Shown: piece after piece, positions 33,779 to 42,106 of the stretch | Numbering within the stretch: position 1 is the stretch's first letter | Layout: the number at the start of each line of letters is the position of its first letter | Source of the DNA: Acrocarpospora pleiomorpha | GTDB lineage: Bacteria > Actinomycetota > Actinomycetes > Streptosporangiales > Streptosporangiaceae | Direction of reading: 5' to 3' | Assembly (NCBI RefSeq): GCF_009687885.1 | Contig: NZ_BLAF01000027.1 | Span: forward strand, 79,365-143,364 | Length of the DNA stretch: 64,000 nt | The notes under the pieces: model-generated | What the model was told of the DNA's origin: nothing | Seen by the model: only the letters and a program-made list of their open reading frames with translations | Databases searched by the model: none | Made by a program: the position numbers and the translations under genes

Positions 33779-35167
33779 ATGAGCGGAATCACCTCCTACG
33801 GTGTGTACGTCCCGGCGTACCGGCTCGACCGGGGGGAGATCGGCGCCTCTCTCGGGCAGCCGGGGCTGAGCGGTGCGCGCGCGGTGGCCGGGCACGACGA
33901 GGACAGCACCACGCTCGCGGTGGAGGCGGCCCGGCGCGCGCTGCGACGCGCGCCCGGATTCGCGGCCGCCGAGCTGTGGTTCGCCAGCACCCGCCCGGCC
34001 TATCTGGAGCGCAGCAACGCCGCCGCGATCGCCATGGCACTCGGCCTGCCCGAGGAGCTGGCGGCCTTCGACGCGGGCGGCGCCATCAGGTCCGGCGCGG
34101 GCGCCCTGCGGGCGGGCCTGCGCGGCGGCGGAGCGGTCGTCGCGCTGGCCGATCTGAGGTACGGGCTGCCCGGCTCGGAGGACGAGCTGCTCGGCGGCGA
34201 CGCGGCCGCCGCCTTCACCACGGGGGACGATCCCGTCGCGGAGCTGCTGGGCGGGGCGGCCCGCACCATGGAGCTGCTGGACCGCTGGCGGGCTCCCGGC
34301 GCGATCCGCACCAGGACCTGGGAGGAACGGTTCGGCGTCGAGGACTACCTGGAGGCCGTCGAGGCGGTGACCGCGGCGGCGGCCAAGGAGGCGGGGCTGG
34401 AACCAGACGAGATCGACCACGTCGTGATCAGCGGTCCGCACGCGCGGGCCGTGCGGGAGGCGCGCCGCCGCTTCGATCCGGCCCGGCTCACCGCCGGGCT
34501 CGCCGCCGACACCGGCTACGCGGGCGCGGCGGACTTCGGCGTCCGGCTCTGCGCCGCGCTGGACCAGGCCGAGCCGGGGCAGACGATCCTGGCCGTGCTG
34601 GCCGCCGACGGGGCCGACGCGTTCGTGTTCCGCGCCACGCCGAAGCTGGCCGCCTACCGGGCGGCCGTCCCGCCGGAGCCCCGCGCGGTGCTCCCGCTCC
34701 GCTACGCCGACTACCTCACCTGGCGGGGCCTGCTCGACCGGGAGCCGCCGCGGCGCCCCGAGGCCAAGGCCCCCGCCCCGCCCGCCTCCTGGCGGAACAT
34801 GCGCTGGAAGTTCTCCTTCACCGCGGCCCAGTGCGCCGCCTGCGGCACCAGGAACCTGCCGCCGCGCCGGGTCTGCCTCGGCTGCGGGGCCGCCGACCGG
34901 GGCGAGCCGGTGTCCCTGCGCGACCTGCTCGGCACCGTGGCGACCTTCACCGACGACTGGCTCTCGGAGTCGGTCCAGCTCCCGGCCAAGGCGGTGGCCG
35001 TGGATTTCGACGGCGGCGGCCGGTTCGAGTTCGAGATGACCGACGCCCCCGGGCGCGAGGTGGCCATCGGGGACCGGGTGGAGCCCGTCTTCCGGCTCGC
35101 CGGCGTGGCCGCCAACGAGATCCGCAACTACATCTGGAAGGTTCGCCCCCACGAGGAGGAGTCCTGA
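33779..35167 (+). CDS. HMG-CoA-synthase-like protein fused to a DUF35 OB-fold domain
   Basis: A 462-residue fusion. Residues 1-310 have the thiolase fold of HMG-CoA synthases (MSGITSYGVYVPAYRL, DEDSTTLAVEAARRAL). Residues 340-462 are a DUF35 protein: zinc ribbon CAACGTRNLPPRRVCLGCG at about 351-370 and an OB fold. By eye the catalytic Cys position is Ile 103 (GGAIRSGAGAL), so the HMGS activity may be lost. ATG at 33779 has GAGGAG 5 bases upstream. The next gene, a thiolase, overlaps it (TGATG). Archaea use a thiolase/DUF35/HMGS complex to channel acetoacetyl-CoA; the gene pair suggests a related assembly. Confidence 0.85.
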   Translation: MSGITSYGVYVPAYRLDRGEIGASLGQPGLSGARAVAGHDEDSTTLAVEAARRALRRAPGFAAAELWFASTRPAYLERSNAAAIAMALGLPEELAAFDAGGAIRSGAGALRAGLRGGGAVVALADLRYGLPGSEDELLGGDAAAAFTTGDDPVAELLGGAARTMELLDRWRAPGAIRTRTWEERFGVEDYLEAVEAVTAAAAKEAGLEPDEIDHVVISGPHARAVREARRRFDPARLTAGLAADTGYAGAADFGVRLCAALDQAEPGQTILAVLAADGADAFVFRATPKLAAYRAAVPPEPRAVLPLRYADYLTWRGLLDREPPRRPEAKAPAPPASWRNMRWKFSFTAAQCAACGTRNLPPRRVCLGCGAADRGEPVSLRDLLGTVATFTDDWLSESVQLPAKAVAVDFDGGGRFEFEMTDAPGREVAIGDRVEPVFRLAGVAANEIRNYIWKVRPHEEES

Positions 35168-36354
35168 TGCCCGCCCACGCCCTGAAGAACCCGGTGGCCG
35201 TCGTCGGCATGAGCTGCACCCGATTCGGCGAGCTCTGGGACAAAGACGTCGACGACCTCCTGGTCGAGGCGACCCTCGGGGCCGTGGGGAGCGTGCCCGG
35301 CCTGGAGCTCGGCGACGTGGACGCCTTCTGGCTCGGCACGATGACCTCGGGCGTCTCCGGCCTCACCCTGACCCGGCCGATGAACATCGCCGACCGCCCG
35401 GTCACCCGGGTGGAGAACATGTGCGCCACCGGCTCCGAGGCGTTCAGGAACGCCTGCTACGCCGTCTCCTCAGGGGCGTACGACACGGTGATGGCGGTGG
35501 GCGGCGAGAAGCTGAAGGATTTCGGCTTCTCCGGCCTGGAGATGCCCAGCGTGCCCGGCGACGGCACGCCCGCCAACCTCAGCGCGCCCGCCATGTACTC
35601 GATGATCGTGCCGTCCTACGCGCGCCGCTACGGGATCTCCGAGGAGCAGGTCAAGGAGGCCATGACCCACATCGCCTGGCGGAACCACGCCAACGGCGCG
35701 CTCAACCCGCGCGCGCAGTTCCGCAAGGGCGTGCCGAAGCAGGTCATCGCGCGCGCCCCGGCCATCGCCGGGCGGCTGAGCGTCTTCGACAGTTCCGGGG
35801 TGGCCGACGGCGCCGCGGCGGCGGTCATCGTCCGGGCCGAGGACGCCCGCAAGTACACCGACCGTCCGCTGTACGTGCACGCGCTCGCGCTCAGCGCCGG
35901 CTCCGCGACCGGGCGCAACGACGACCGGTACGACTACTCCGACCTGCCCGAGGTCGTCAACTCCAGCCGGGTGGCGTACGAGCAGGCCGGGATCACCGAC
36001 CCGGCCACCCAGATCTCGCTGGCCGAGGTGCACGACTGCTTCACGCCGACCGAGCTGGTGCTGATGGAGGAACTCGGTTTCTCGGCCCGCGGCCGGGCCT
36101 GGGAGGATGTGCTGGCCGGGCGGTACGACCTGGGCGGCGCGCTGCCGGTCAATCCCGACGGGGGCCTGAAGAGTTTCGGCCACCCCGTCGGCGCGAGCGG
36201 GCTGCGCATGCTGTTCGAGATGTGGCTGCAGTTCCGGGGCGAGGCCGGGGAACGTCAAGTAGTCAACCCCGGGTTCGGCCTGGTGCAGAATCAAGGAGGT
36301 AGTCCCGGCGCGCTCGTGAGCGCCGTCTCGATCGTGTCGGATCGAGCGCCCTGA
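35167..36354 (+). CDS. SCP2-type thiolase 1
   Basis: A 395-residue thiolase of the SCP-x/Ltp group. Nucleophile Cys 86 is in VENMCATGSEAF, the acid/base His 339 in LKSFGHPVGASG and a further motif is EVHDCFTPTELVLMEELG; the usual C-terminal Cys motif is replaced by LVQNQGG, as is common in this group. It should cleave 3-ketoacyl-CoA thioesters, possibly with the preceding DUF35 domain as partner. The ATG overlaps the upstream TGA, and GAGGAGGAG provides the ribosome site. Confidence 0.92.
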   Translation: MPAHALKNPVAVVGMSCTRFGELWDKDVDDLLVEATLGAVGSVPGLELGDVDAFWLGTMTSGVSGLTLTRPMNIADRPVTRVENMCATGSEAFRNACYAVSSGAYDTVMAVGGEKLKDFGFSGLEMPSVPGDGTPANLSAPAMYSMIVPSYARRYGISEEQVKEAMTHIAWRNHANGALNPRAQFRKGVPKQVIARAPAIAGRLSVFDSSGVADGAAAAVIVRAEDARKYTDRPLYVHALALSAGSATGRNDDRYDYSDLPEVVNSSRVAYEQAGITDPATQISLAEVHDCFTPTELVLMEELGFSARGRAWEDVLAGRYDLGGALPVNPDGGLKSFGHPVGASGLRMLFEMWLQFRGEAGERQVVNPGFGLVQNQGGSPGALVSAVSIVSDRAP

Positions 36355-36415
36355 GCCACCGGGGCGAACCCGCCGAAATTTCCCTGACCGTTGTTCAGTT
36401 GAGGTAGGACACTCG

Positions 36416-37057
36416 ATGACCCCTCCAGGAAAGACCACCAAGAGCGCTACCGGGAACCGGCGCAAGTCGACCGGATCGCCCATCGGGCAGGCGCGCAAGG
36501 AGAGCGTCCTGCTCGCCGCGGCCAAGGTCTTCGCCGAGAAGGGCTTCTCCAGCGCGACGGTGCGCGACGTGGCGGACGAGGCGGGCATGCTCTCCGGCAG
36601 CCTCTACTACTACTTCGACTCCAAGGAGGCGATCGTCGAGCAGGTGCTCCTGGAGTACCTGGACACGGTGATCAAGGAGTATCGTGCCGCGGTCGCGGAC
36701 GCGGCGGGTCCCGCCGAGGCGCTGCGGGAGCTGATGGCGCGGGCGCTGCTGAGCGTGGCCCGCAACCGCTACCAGGTCCTGATCCTGCAGAACGACTGGC
36801 ACTACGTGCAGGACTTCCCGAGCATCGCCCGCGGCCAGAACGAGATCGCCCAGATCTGGATGGACGTCATCGACGCCGGCATGGCCGAGGGCTCCTTCCG
36901 TAAGGAGTTCAGCTCGCGCATGGTGTACCGGACCGTGATGGGCGCCGTGCAGGCCATCATCCGCTGGTTCGACCCCCACGGGTCCATCAGCATCGACGAG
37001 ATCATCCACATCGAGACCGAGCTGCTCCTGAACGGGGTGAACGTCCCGGCCCGTTGA
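36416..37057 (+). CDS. TetR-family repressor, candidate regulator of the island
   Basis: A 213-residue TetR protein with a basic 27-residue N-terminal extension, then the helix-turn-helix at about residues 28-75 (VLLAAAKVFAEKGFSSATV, recognition helix around LSGSLYYYFDSKEAI) and an all-helical ligand domain. In size and sequence style it resembles KstR2, which controls steroid-ring catabolism and responds to an acyl-CoA. It is the only TetR gene in the catabolic island, so it is the best candidate for the nine AAGCAA(T/G)(T/C)GCTTG operators. None of them lies directly upstream of its own gene. A hairpin follows its stop codon. Confidence 0.88.
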   Translation: MTPPGKTTKSATGNRRKSTGSPIGQARKESVLLAAAKVFAEKGFSSATVRDVADEAGMLSGSLYYYFDSKEAIVEQVLLEYLDTVIKEYRAAVADAAGPAEALRELMARALLSVARNRYQVLILQNDWHYVQDFPSIARGQNEIAQIWMDVIDAGMAEGSFRKEFSSRMVYRTVMGAVQAIIRWFDPHGSISIDEIIHIETELLLNGVNVPAR

Positions 37058-37058
37058 A

Positions 37059-37076
37059 GCCGGGGCCGCCCCCGGC
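37059..37076 (+). terminator. hairpin after the TetR gene
   Basis: GCCGGGG-CCGC-CCCCGGC forms a perfect 7-bp stem starting 2 bases after the TetR stop codon. No T-run follows. Confidence 0.55.
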
Positions 37077-37101
37077 CGGGGCCGCGGTCTGATCCAAGAT
37101 T

Positions 37102-37115
37102 GAAGCAATTGCTTG
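37102..37115. promoter_or_regulatory. TetR-type operator 3
   Basis: GAAGCAATTGCTTG with the perfect 12-bp palindrome AAGCAATTGCTT, 24 bases upstream of the ACAD start at 37139. Confidence 0.78.
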
Positions 37116-37138
37116 CTCGACAGCACGAAAGGACCCGC

Positions 37139-38215
37139 ATGAGGGAGGACGCGGCGCTCCGCGCCGAGTTCGGGGAGACCGTCGGCCGGTTCCTCGACGC
37201 CCGCAGCCCGGTCGCGGTCAGCCGGGAGTCCCTCGGCGGGCCTGGCGAGCCGCTGTGGCGGGCGCTCGCCGAGGAGCTGGGCCTGCCCGGCCTGCTGCTG
37301 GACGAGCGGGCGGGCGGCCAGGGCGGATCCATCGCCGACCTGGGGGCCGCCCTGATCGAGGCCGGCCGGGTCGGGCTGCCCGCCTCGCTCCTGGTCACGG
37401 CCGGGCTGGCCGTGCCGCTGCTGGCCAGGTCCGGCGCCGAGCCGGGCCGCGAGCTGCTGGCGGAGATCGTGGCCGGGCGCGCGGTGGTGGCCCTGGCCCT
37501 GCACGAGGACAGTGCCGGGCTGGCGCTGGACGCGCCGGTGACCGAGGTGGAGCAGTGCCGGATCTCCGGGCGCAAGCAGTTCGTCGCGGCCGGCGAGGCG
37601 GCGACCCACTACATCGTGCTGGCCCGCACCGCTCTGGTCCTGGTCGAGCGCGGCGCGGACGGCCTGCTGGTCGAGCCGATGCGGGCGCTGGACCACGGCC
37701 GGGGCCTGGCGGTCCTGACCCTGGACCGGACCCCCGGGCAGGTGCTGGCGGAGGGCGCGCGGGCGCGTGAGCTGGCCGCGCGGGCGTTCACCGAAGGCGC
37801 GCTGCTGACCGCGGCGGACGCCCTCGGCATCGGCGAACGATGCCTGCGGCTGGCCGTCGACTACGCCAGGACCCGTACCCAGTTCGGCCGCGCCATCGGC
37901 TCCTTCCAGGCGATCAAGCACAAGCTGGCCGACATGTACGCGGAGCTGGCCACCGCCAGGTCGGCGGTGGAATGCGCGCTCGACCAGGCCGCCGCCGCGG
38001 AACCGGGCTGGGAGCTCACCGCCTCCATGGCCAAGGCGCGGACCGGCGACGCCGTGCTGCACGTGGTCAGGGAGGCCATCCACGTGCACGGCGGGATCGG
38101 GTTCACCTGGGAGCACGAGCTCTCCCACCACTTCCGGCGCGCGCTGACCGGCTTCGCCCTCTTCGGCACCCCCGCACACCACCGCGACCTCGTCGCCCGC
38201 GCCCTCGGAGTGTAG
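37139..38215 (+). CDS. acyl-CoA dehydrogenase 2 (short subunit type)
   Basis: A 358-residue acyl-CoA dehydrogenase relative. The C-terminal half carries DYARTRTQFGRAIGSFQAIK and IHVHGGIGFTWEHELSHHFRRAL; the FAD-binding middle is divergent and poor in the usual motifs, as in the second subunits of alpha2beta2 steroid ACADs. It therefore may pair with the long ACAD at 32463 or another long ACAD of the island. ATG at 37139 has AAAGGA 5 bases upstream. It heads the operon with the HMG-CoA lyase and a MaoC protein. Confidence 0.88.
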   Translation: MREDAALRAEFGETVGRFLDARSPVAVSRESLGGPGEPLWRALAEELGLPGLLLDERAGGQGGSIADLGAALIEAGRVGLPASLLVTAGLAVPLLARSGAEPGRELLAEIVAGRAVVALALHEDSAGLALDAPVTEVEQCRISGRKQFVAAGEAATHYIVLARTALVLVERGADGLLVEPMRALDHGRGLAVLTLDRTPGQVLAEGARARELAARAFTEGALLTAADALGIGERCLRLAVDYARTRTQFGRAIGSFQAIKHKLADMYAELATARSAVECALDQAAAAEPGWELTASMAKARTGDAVLHVVREAIHVHGGIGFTWEHELSHHFRRALTGFALFGTPAHHRDLVARALGV

Positions 38216-38217
38216 CC

Positions 38218-39129
38218 ATGTCCGACATCCCGTCCAGCGTCGTGCTGCGCGAGGTGGGCCCGCGCGACGGGCTGCAGAACGAGCTCCCGGTGCCCGCCGC
38301 GCGCAAGGCCGAGCTGATCGCGGCGCTGGGCACGACCGGCCTGTCCCGCATCGAGGCGGTGGCGTTCGTCCACCCCAGGGCCATCCCGCAGATGGCGGAC
38401 GCGGCCGAGGTGTGGGCCGCGGTGGCGCCTGCCCCCGGCGTCGGGTACTCGGCGCTGGTGCCCAATCTGAACGGTGCGCGCCGCGCGCTGGCCGCCGGTT
38501 TCACCGACCTGGAGGTCGTCGTGTCGGCCTCCGAGACGCACAACCTGCGGAATGTGAACCGCACCCCGGAGCAATCACTCGACGGGATCGCCGAGGTGAT
38601 CGACTTCGTCCACGGCAGCGGCGCGACCTGCCAGGTGATCGTCGCGACCGCGTTCGGCTGCCCGTACGAGGGCGAGGTGCCCGCCGAGCGCGTCGCCGCG
38701 TTCGCCCTGCGCGCCGTCGCCGACGGGGCCGACTCGGTGTGCTTCGGCGACACCACGGGGATGGGCTCGCCGCCCCGGGTCCGGCGGCTGACCGGCCTCT
38801 TCCGCGACCAGGCCCCCGACACCCGCCTCGCCCTGCACCTGCACGACACCCGGGGCACCGGCCTGGCCAACCTGGTCGCGGGCCTGGAGCTGGGAGTGGC
38901 CGAGTTCGACGCCAGCGTGGGCGGCCTCGGCGGCTGCCCGTACGCGCCGGGGGCCACCGGCAACATCGCCAGCGAGGAGGCGGTCTACCTGCTCCAGGAG
39001 CTGTCCGTGCACACGGGCGTGGACCTGGAGGCGTTGCTGGAGGTGGCCGCCCTGGCGCAGGAGATCGTCGGCCGCGAGCTGCCGTCCCGGCTGCTCAAGG
39101 CGGGCCCGCGAACCCGGTTGAGCGTTTGA
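38218..39129 (+). CDS. hydroxymethylglutaryl-CoA lyase-like aldolase
   Basis: A 303-residue TIM-barrel lyase of the HMGL/DRE family: REVGPRDGLQNE at the start, LHLHDTRGTGL with metal-ligand His residues and GGLGGCPYAPGATGNIASEE with the catalytic Cys. It splits HMG-CoA or a close homologue into acetoacetate (or a ketoacid) and acetyl-CoA. Its presence suggests that the pathway makes a 3-hydroxy-3-methyl acyl-CoA, as in leucine or isoprenoid degradation. ATG at 38218 lies 3 bases after the ACAD stop. Confidence 0.93.
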   Translation: MSDIPSSVVLREVGPRDGLQNELPVPAARKAELIAALGTTGLSRIEAVAFVHPRAIPQMADAAEVWAAVAPAPGVGYSALVPNLNGARRALAAGFTDLEVVVSASETHNLRNVNRTPEQSLDGIAEVIDFVHGSGATCQVIVATAFGCPYEGEVPAERVAAFALRAVADGADSVCFGDTTGMGSPPRVRRLTGLFRDQAPDTRLALHLHDTRGTGLANLVAGLELGVAEFDASVGGLGGCPYAPGATGNIASEEAVYLLQELSVHTGVDLEALLEVAALAQEIVGRELPSRLLKAGPRTRLSV

Positions 39130-39142
39130 ACGGAGATACGGC

Positions 39143-39991
39143 ATGCCCCTGGACCCCGGCTACATCGGCAGCACGGTAGGCCCTTTCACGACTGAGTGGA
39201 CCGCCCGCGAGACGCTGCTCTACGCGCTCGCCGTGGGCGCCGGCGCGCAGGATCCCGGCGCGGAACTCCAGTTCACCACCGAGCACAGCGCCGGGTTCGC
39301 GCAGCAGGTCATCCCGAGCTTCGCCGTGCTCCTCGGCCACCACGGCGGGCTGCCCGAGATCGGCACGTATGACCAGGGCAGGGCCGTACACGCCGAGCAG
39401 CACTTCCAGCTGGAACGCCCGCTTCCCCCGGCGGGCCGGGCGGTGTCCACGGTCACCGTCACCGACATGTGGGACAAGGGCAGGGACGCCCTGGTCTGGA
39501 CCGAGACCCGGACGGCCGACGCGGAGACCGGGGAACCGCTCGCGGTCGCGCGCTCCTGCGCCTACCTGGGCGGGGCGGGCGGCTTCGGCGGGGAGCGCGG
39601 GCCCCGCACGGAGTGGTCGCCACCGGATCGCGAGCCGGACGCCGTGATCCGCCTGGCGACCCGGCCCGACCAGGCGCTCCTCTACCGGCTTACGGGCGAC
39701 CGTAACCCGCTGCACTCCGACCCGGCCTTCGCCGCCAGGTACGGCTTCGCCCGGCCGATCCTGCACGGCCTGTGCACCTACGGCTTCACCGCCCGCGCGA
39801 TCGTCAACGAACTCTGCGCGGGGGACGCCTCCCGGCTCAGGGGCATGTCCGGGCGCTTCTCCCGGCCGGTGCTGCCGGGGGAGACCCTCTCGGTGGCGCT
39901 GTGGCGCGACGGCGCCGAGGTGAGCTTCCTGACCTCGGCCGATGGCGGCACGGTCATCGACCGCGGCGGCGCCGTCCTGACCGGACCGTGA
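39143..39991 (+). CDS. MaoC-family double hot-dog enoyl-CoA hydratase
   Basis: A 282-residue protein with two hot-dog domains, like the steroid-pathway hydratase ChsH3 and the peroxisomal hydratase 2. The catalytic motif is in the C-terminal half: YRLTGDRNPLHSDPAFA (Asp and His of the hydratase 2 motif), followed by ILHGLCTYGFTARAIV. It would add water to a trans-2-enoyl-CoA. ATG at 39143 has GGAG 7 bases upstream. It is the last gene of the operon. Confidence 0.9.
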   Translation: MPLDPGYIGSTVGPFTTEWTARETLLYALAVGAGAQDPGAELQFTTEHSAGFAQQVIPSFAVLLGHHGGLPEIGTYDQGRAVHAEQHFQLERPLPPAGRAVSTVTVTDMWDKGRDALVWTETRTADAETGEPLAVARSCAYLGGAGGFGGERGPRTEWSPPDREPDAVIRLATRPDQALLYRLTGDRNPLHSDPAFAARYGFARPILHGLCTYGFTARAIVNELCAGDASRLRGMSGRFSRPVLPGETLSVALWRDGAEVSFLTSADGGTVIDRGGAVLTGP

Positions 39992-40043
39992 CCGAAAAGC
40001 AGCCGCCGACCCCTTGCCTGTCCGTTCTCACCTCACACATAAT

Positions 40044-40057
40044 CAAGCAGTTGCTTT
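40044..40057. promoter_or_regulatory. TetR-type operator 4a
   Basis: CAAGCAGTTGCTTT, one of two copies upstream of the substrate-binding protein gene. Its right half can be read as the -35 element TTGCTT (40051-40056). Confidence 0.68.
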
Positions 40058-40062
40058 AAAAG

Positions 40063-40076
40063 CAAGCATTTGCTTT
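40063..40076. promoter_or_regulatory. TetR-type operator 4b
   Basis: CAAGCATTTGCTTT, with its centre 19 bases from operator 4a; together the two boxes would cover a promoter in this gap. Confidence 0.68.
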
Positions 40077-40125
40077 ACAGCATCGGGGGTCCGGTTGTTG
40101 GGGCCTTAACCCAGGAGGGCGCATC

Positions 40126-41322
40126 GTGTCTCGTCAAACCACCGCAAGGAGAGGAACACGCCTGGCCGTCGTCAGTGCCGCGCTCTCCGCCGTCATGATC
40201 CTCGCCTCGTGCGGCACGTCCGGCGACGACGCCCCGGGCGCGGCGGCCGAGGGCCAGGTCTACAAGGTCGGCTTCCCCGCGCTGCTCACCGGCGCCGCCG
40301 CGTTCGCGGGCAAGCCCATCGTCCAGGGCGCGGAAGTCGCCGTCGAGGAGATCAACCAGACCGCGTTCCTCGGCCAGGGCGCGACCGTCGAGCTGAAGGT
40401 GGAGGACATCAAGTCCGACCCGGCCAAGGCGATCGCCCTCTACCGCCAGTACGCCACCGAGGGCGCGGCCGGAGTGCTCTGCTGCGGCCTCTCCAACGAA
40501 GCGGGGGCGCTGGCCCCGGTCATCCGGCAGAGCAAGGTGCCCGCCATCGTCACCTCGGCGATCCTGGAGGGGCTCGCCTCCCCGCCGCACCTGTTCCGCC
40601 CCGTCGTCCTGCCCTCCTCCCCGGGCGGCGTGTACGACAAGTTCGTCGACAGCATGGCGAAGGCGGAGGCGTACAAGACGGCCGTCGTGGTCGTCAACGG
40701 CGACGTGGACGCCATGGTCGCCGACGGCAAGGTGTGGCAGGCGGCGCTGGAGCGCAACGGCGTCAAGGTGCTGGAGACCATCGCGGTCGGGTCCGCCGAC
40801 CGGGACTTCACCGCCACCGCCACCCAGATCGAGGCCCAGGCCCCGGACGTGGTGGTCGCCAGCACGCTGGGCACGCCCACCGCGCTGCTGGCCCGCTCGC
40901 TCCGCGACCGCGGCTACGACAAGCGCATCCTGTCCAGCTACGGCGCCTCCGGGCCCGCCCTGTTCGACGCCGGCGGCGCCGGCCTGGCAGGGCTGGCGTT
41001 CGCGACCCCCTTCGCCGCCGACCACCCCGTCAATGACACGGCCAAGAAGTTCACCGAGCGCTACCGGGCCAAGTTCAACGCGGCCCCCGACATGTTCGCC
41101 GCGCAGGGCTACACCGCGATGTGGCTGCTGGCCATGGGCCTGAAGAACGCGGGCGCCGGCGCGGCCCCCGAGGCGGTCGGGCAGGGTCTGGCGAAGGTCG
41201 CCACGCAGGAGTCCGTCTACGGCGGCCTCCGGTACGAGGGCGGCCAGGCGATCCTCGAATCGCCCGGCGTCTACCTGGAGTGGACCGCGGACGGCAAGTT
41301 CAGCGCGATCGGCAACGGCTGA
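40126..41322 (+). CDS. Liv-type ABC transporter substrate-binding lipoprotein
   Basis: A 398-residue periplasmic-type binding protein of the branched-chain amino acid (LivJ) family with a type II signal peptide and lipobox L-A-S-C near residue 29. VGFPALLTGAAAFAGKPIVQG is the family start of the mature protein; GYTAMWLLAMGLKNAG is near the end. Homologues in catabolic gene clusters bind aromatic or other organic acids. GTG at 40126 has AGGAGGG 6 bases upstream. The matching permease and ATPase genes lie 9 kb away at 50104-53306 under the same operator type. Confidence 0.92.
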   Translation: MSRQTTARRGTRLAVVSAALSAVMILASCGTSGDDAPGAAAEGQVYKVGFPALLTGAAAFAGKPIVQGAEVAVEEINQTAFLGQGATVELKVEDIKSDPAKAIALYRQYATEGAAGVLCCGLSNEAGALAPVIRQSKVPAIVTSAILEGLASPPHLFRPVVLPSSPGGVYDKFVDSMAKAEAYKTAVVVVNGDVDAMVADGKVWQAALERNGVKVLETIAVGSADRDFTATATQIEAQAPDVVVASTLGTPTALLARSLRDRGYDKRILSSYGASGPALFDAGGAGLAGLAFATPFAADHPVNDTAKKFTERYRAKFNAAPDMFAAQGYTAMWLLAMGLKNAGAGAAPEAVGQGLAKVATQESVYGGLRYEGGQAILESPGVYLEWTADGKFSAIGNG

Positions 41323-41333
41323 AGGACATCCTC

Positions 41334-42086
41334 GTGGAGTTCGGCATAGCGTGCGACATCACCGCCGCGGGCCCCGGCCTGCTCGGCGAGCTCGAGGCGG
41401 CCGCCGAGGCCGCCGAGCGGTCGGGGTTCGCCTCCTGGTGGGCGAGCGGCGACCGGGAGCAGGCCGCGTCCGGCGGGCACGACGCGGTCCTCGCGCTGCA
41501 GTGCGTGGCGCGGGCGACCAGCGGGCTCGGGATCCGGCTCAGCGGGGACGTGCTCGCCGCCCGGAGCCCGGCCGTGCGCGCCAAGCAGGTCGCCACGCTG
41601 GACTGGTTCAGCGGCGGCCGGCTGGAGTACGGGCTCGACCTGGGCGGCGACCAGGACGCCGAGCAGCGGACCGCCGTGGCGCACCTGGCCGCCATGCGGG
41701 CCCTGTGGTCGCAGCCGAGAGCGACCTACGAGGGCGAGCGCGTCGTGTTCCGCGGCGCGATCGCCCTCCCCCGGCCGGCGGGCGGGGGCGTGAAGGTGCA
41801 CGTCCGCCACGGTGACCGTACGGTCCTGCGGCTGCTCGCCGGGCACGCGGACGGCTGGCTCGGCTGGCTGGTCCCGGCGGGCGCGCTGCGCGCGGCGCTC
41901 GCCGGGCTGGCCGAGGCGCTCGGCGAGGCCGGCCGGGAGCGGGTCAGGCGCACCTGGCTGGTGCCCAGCCACGAGTTCGCCCAGGCCAGGGAGATGCTCG
42001 CCGCGGACCCCACGCTGGACGTGGACGAGCTGGTCGCGGTGTTCGCCGCGCTGCCCACGCCCGAACACGTGCGGGCCCTGATATGA
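41334..42086 (+). CDS. compact LLM-class oxidoreductase 2
   Basis: A 250-residue luciferase-like protein, shorter than the usual 290-400. Conserved pieces are the N-terminal strand VEFGIACDIT, AEAAERSGFASWWASGD and VRAKQVATLDWFSGGRLEYGL; the central insertion region is missing. It may be a non-catalytic partner or a minimal enzyme. GTG at 41334 has AAGGA 7 bases upstream. It sits between the substrate-binding protein and another LLM gene in the large plus-strand operon. Confidence 0.8.
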   Translation: MEFGIACDITAAGPGLLGELEAAAEAAERSGFASWWASGDREQAASGGHDAVLALQCVARATSGLGIRLSGDVLAARSPAVRAKQVATLDWFSGGRLEYGLDLGGDQDAEQRTAVAHLAAMRALWSQPRATYEGERVVFRGAIALPRPAGGGVKVHVRHGDRTVLRLLAGHADGWLGWLVPAGALRAALAGLAEALGEAGRERVRRTWLVPSHEFAQAREMLAADPTLDVDELVAVFAALPTPEHVRALI

Positions 42087-42106
42087 GCGATCGGAAAGGA
42101 GCGGCG

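Noticed and set aside
33658..35166. Upstream extension of thiolase 1 through the HMGS-like gene
   Set aside because: It is a shifted frame of the HMGS-like gene; thiolase similarity begins at the ATG at 35167.
36395..38182. 595-codon open frame on the minus strand across the TetR and ACAD genes
   Set aside because: It crosses two recognised genes, a terminator hairpin and an operator and has low-complexity composition.
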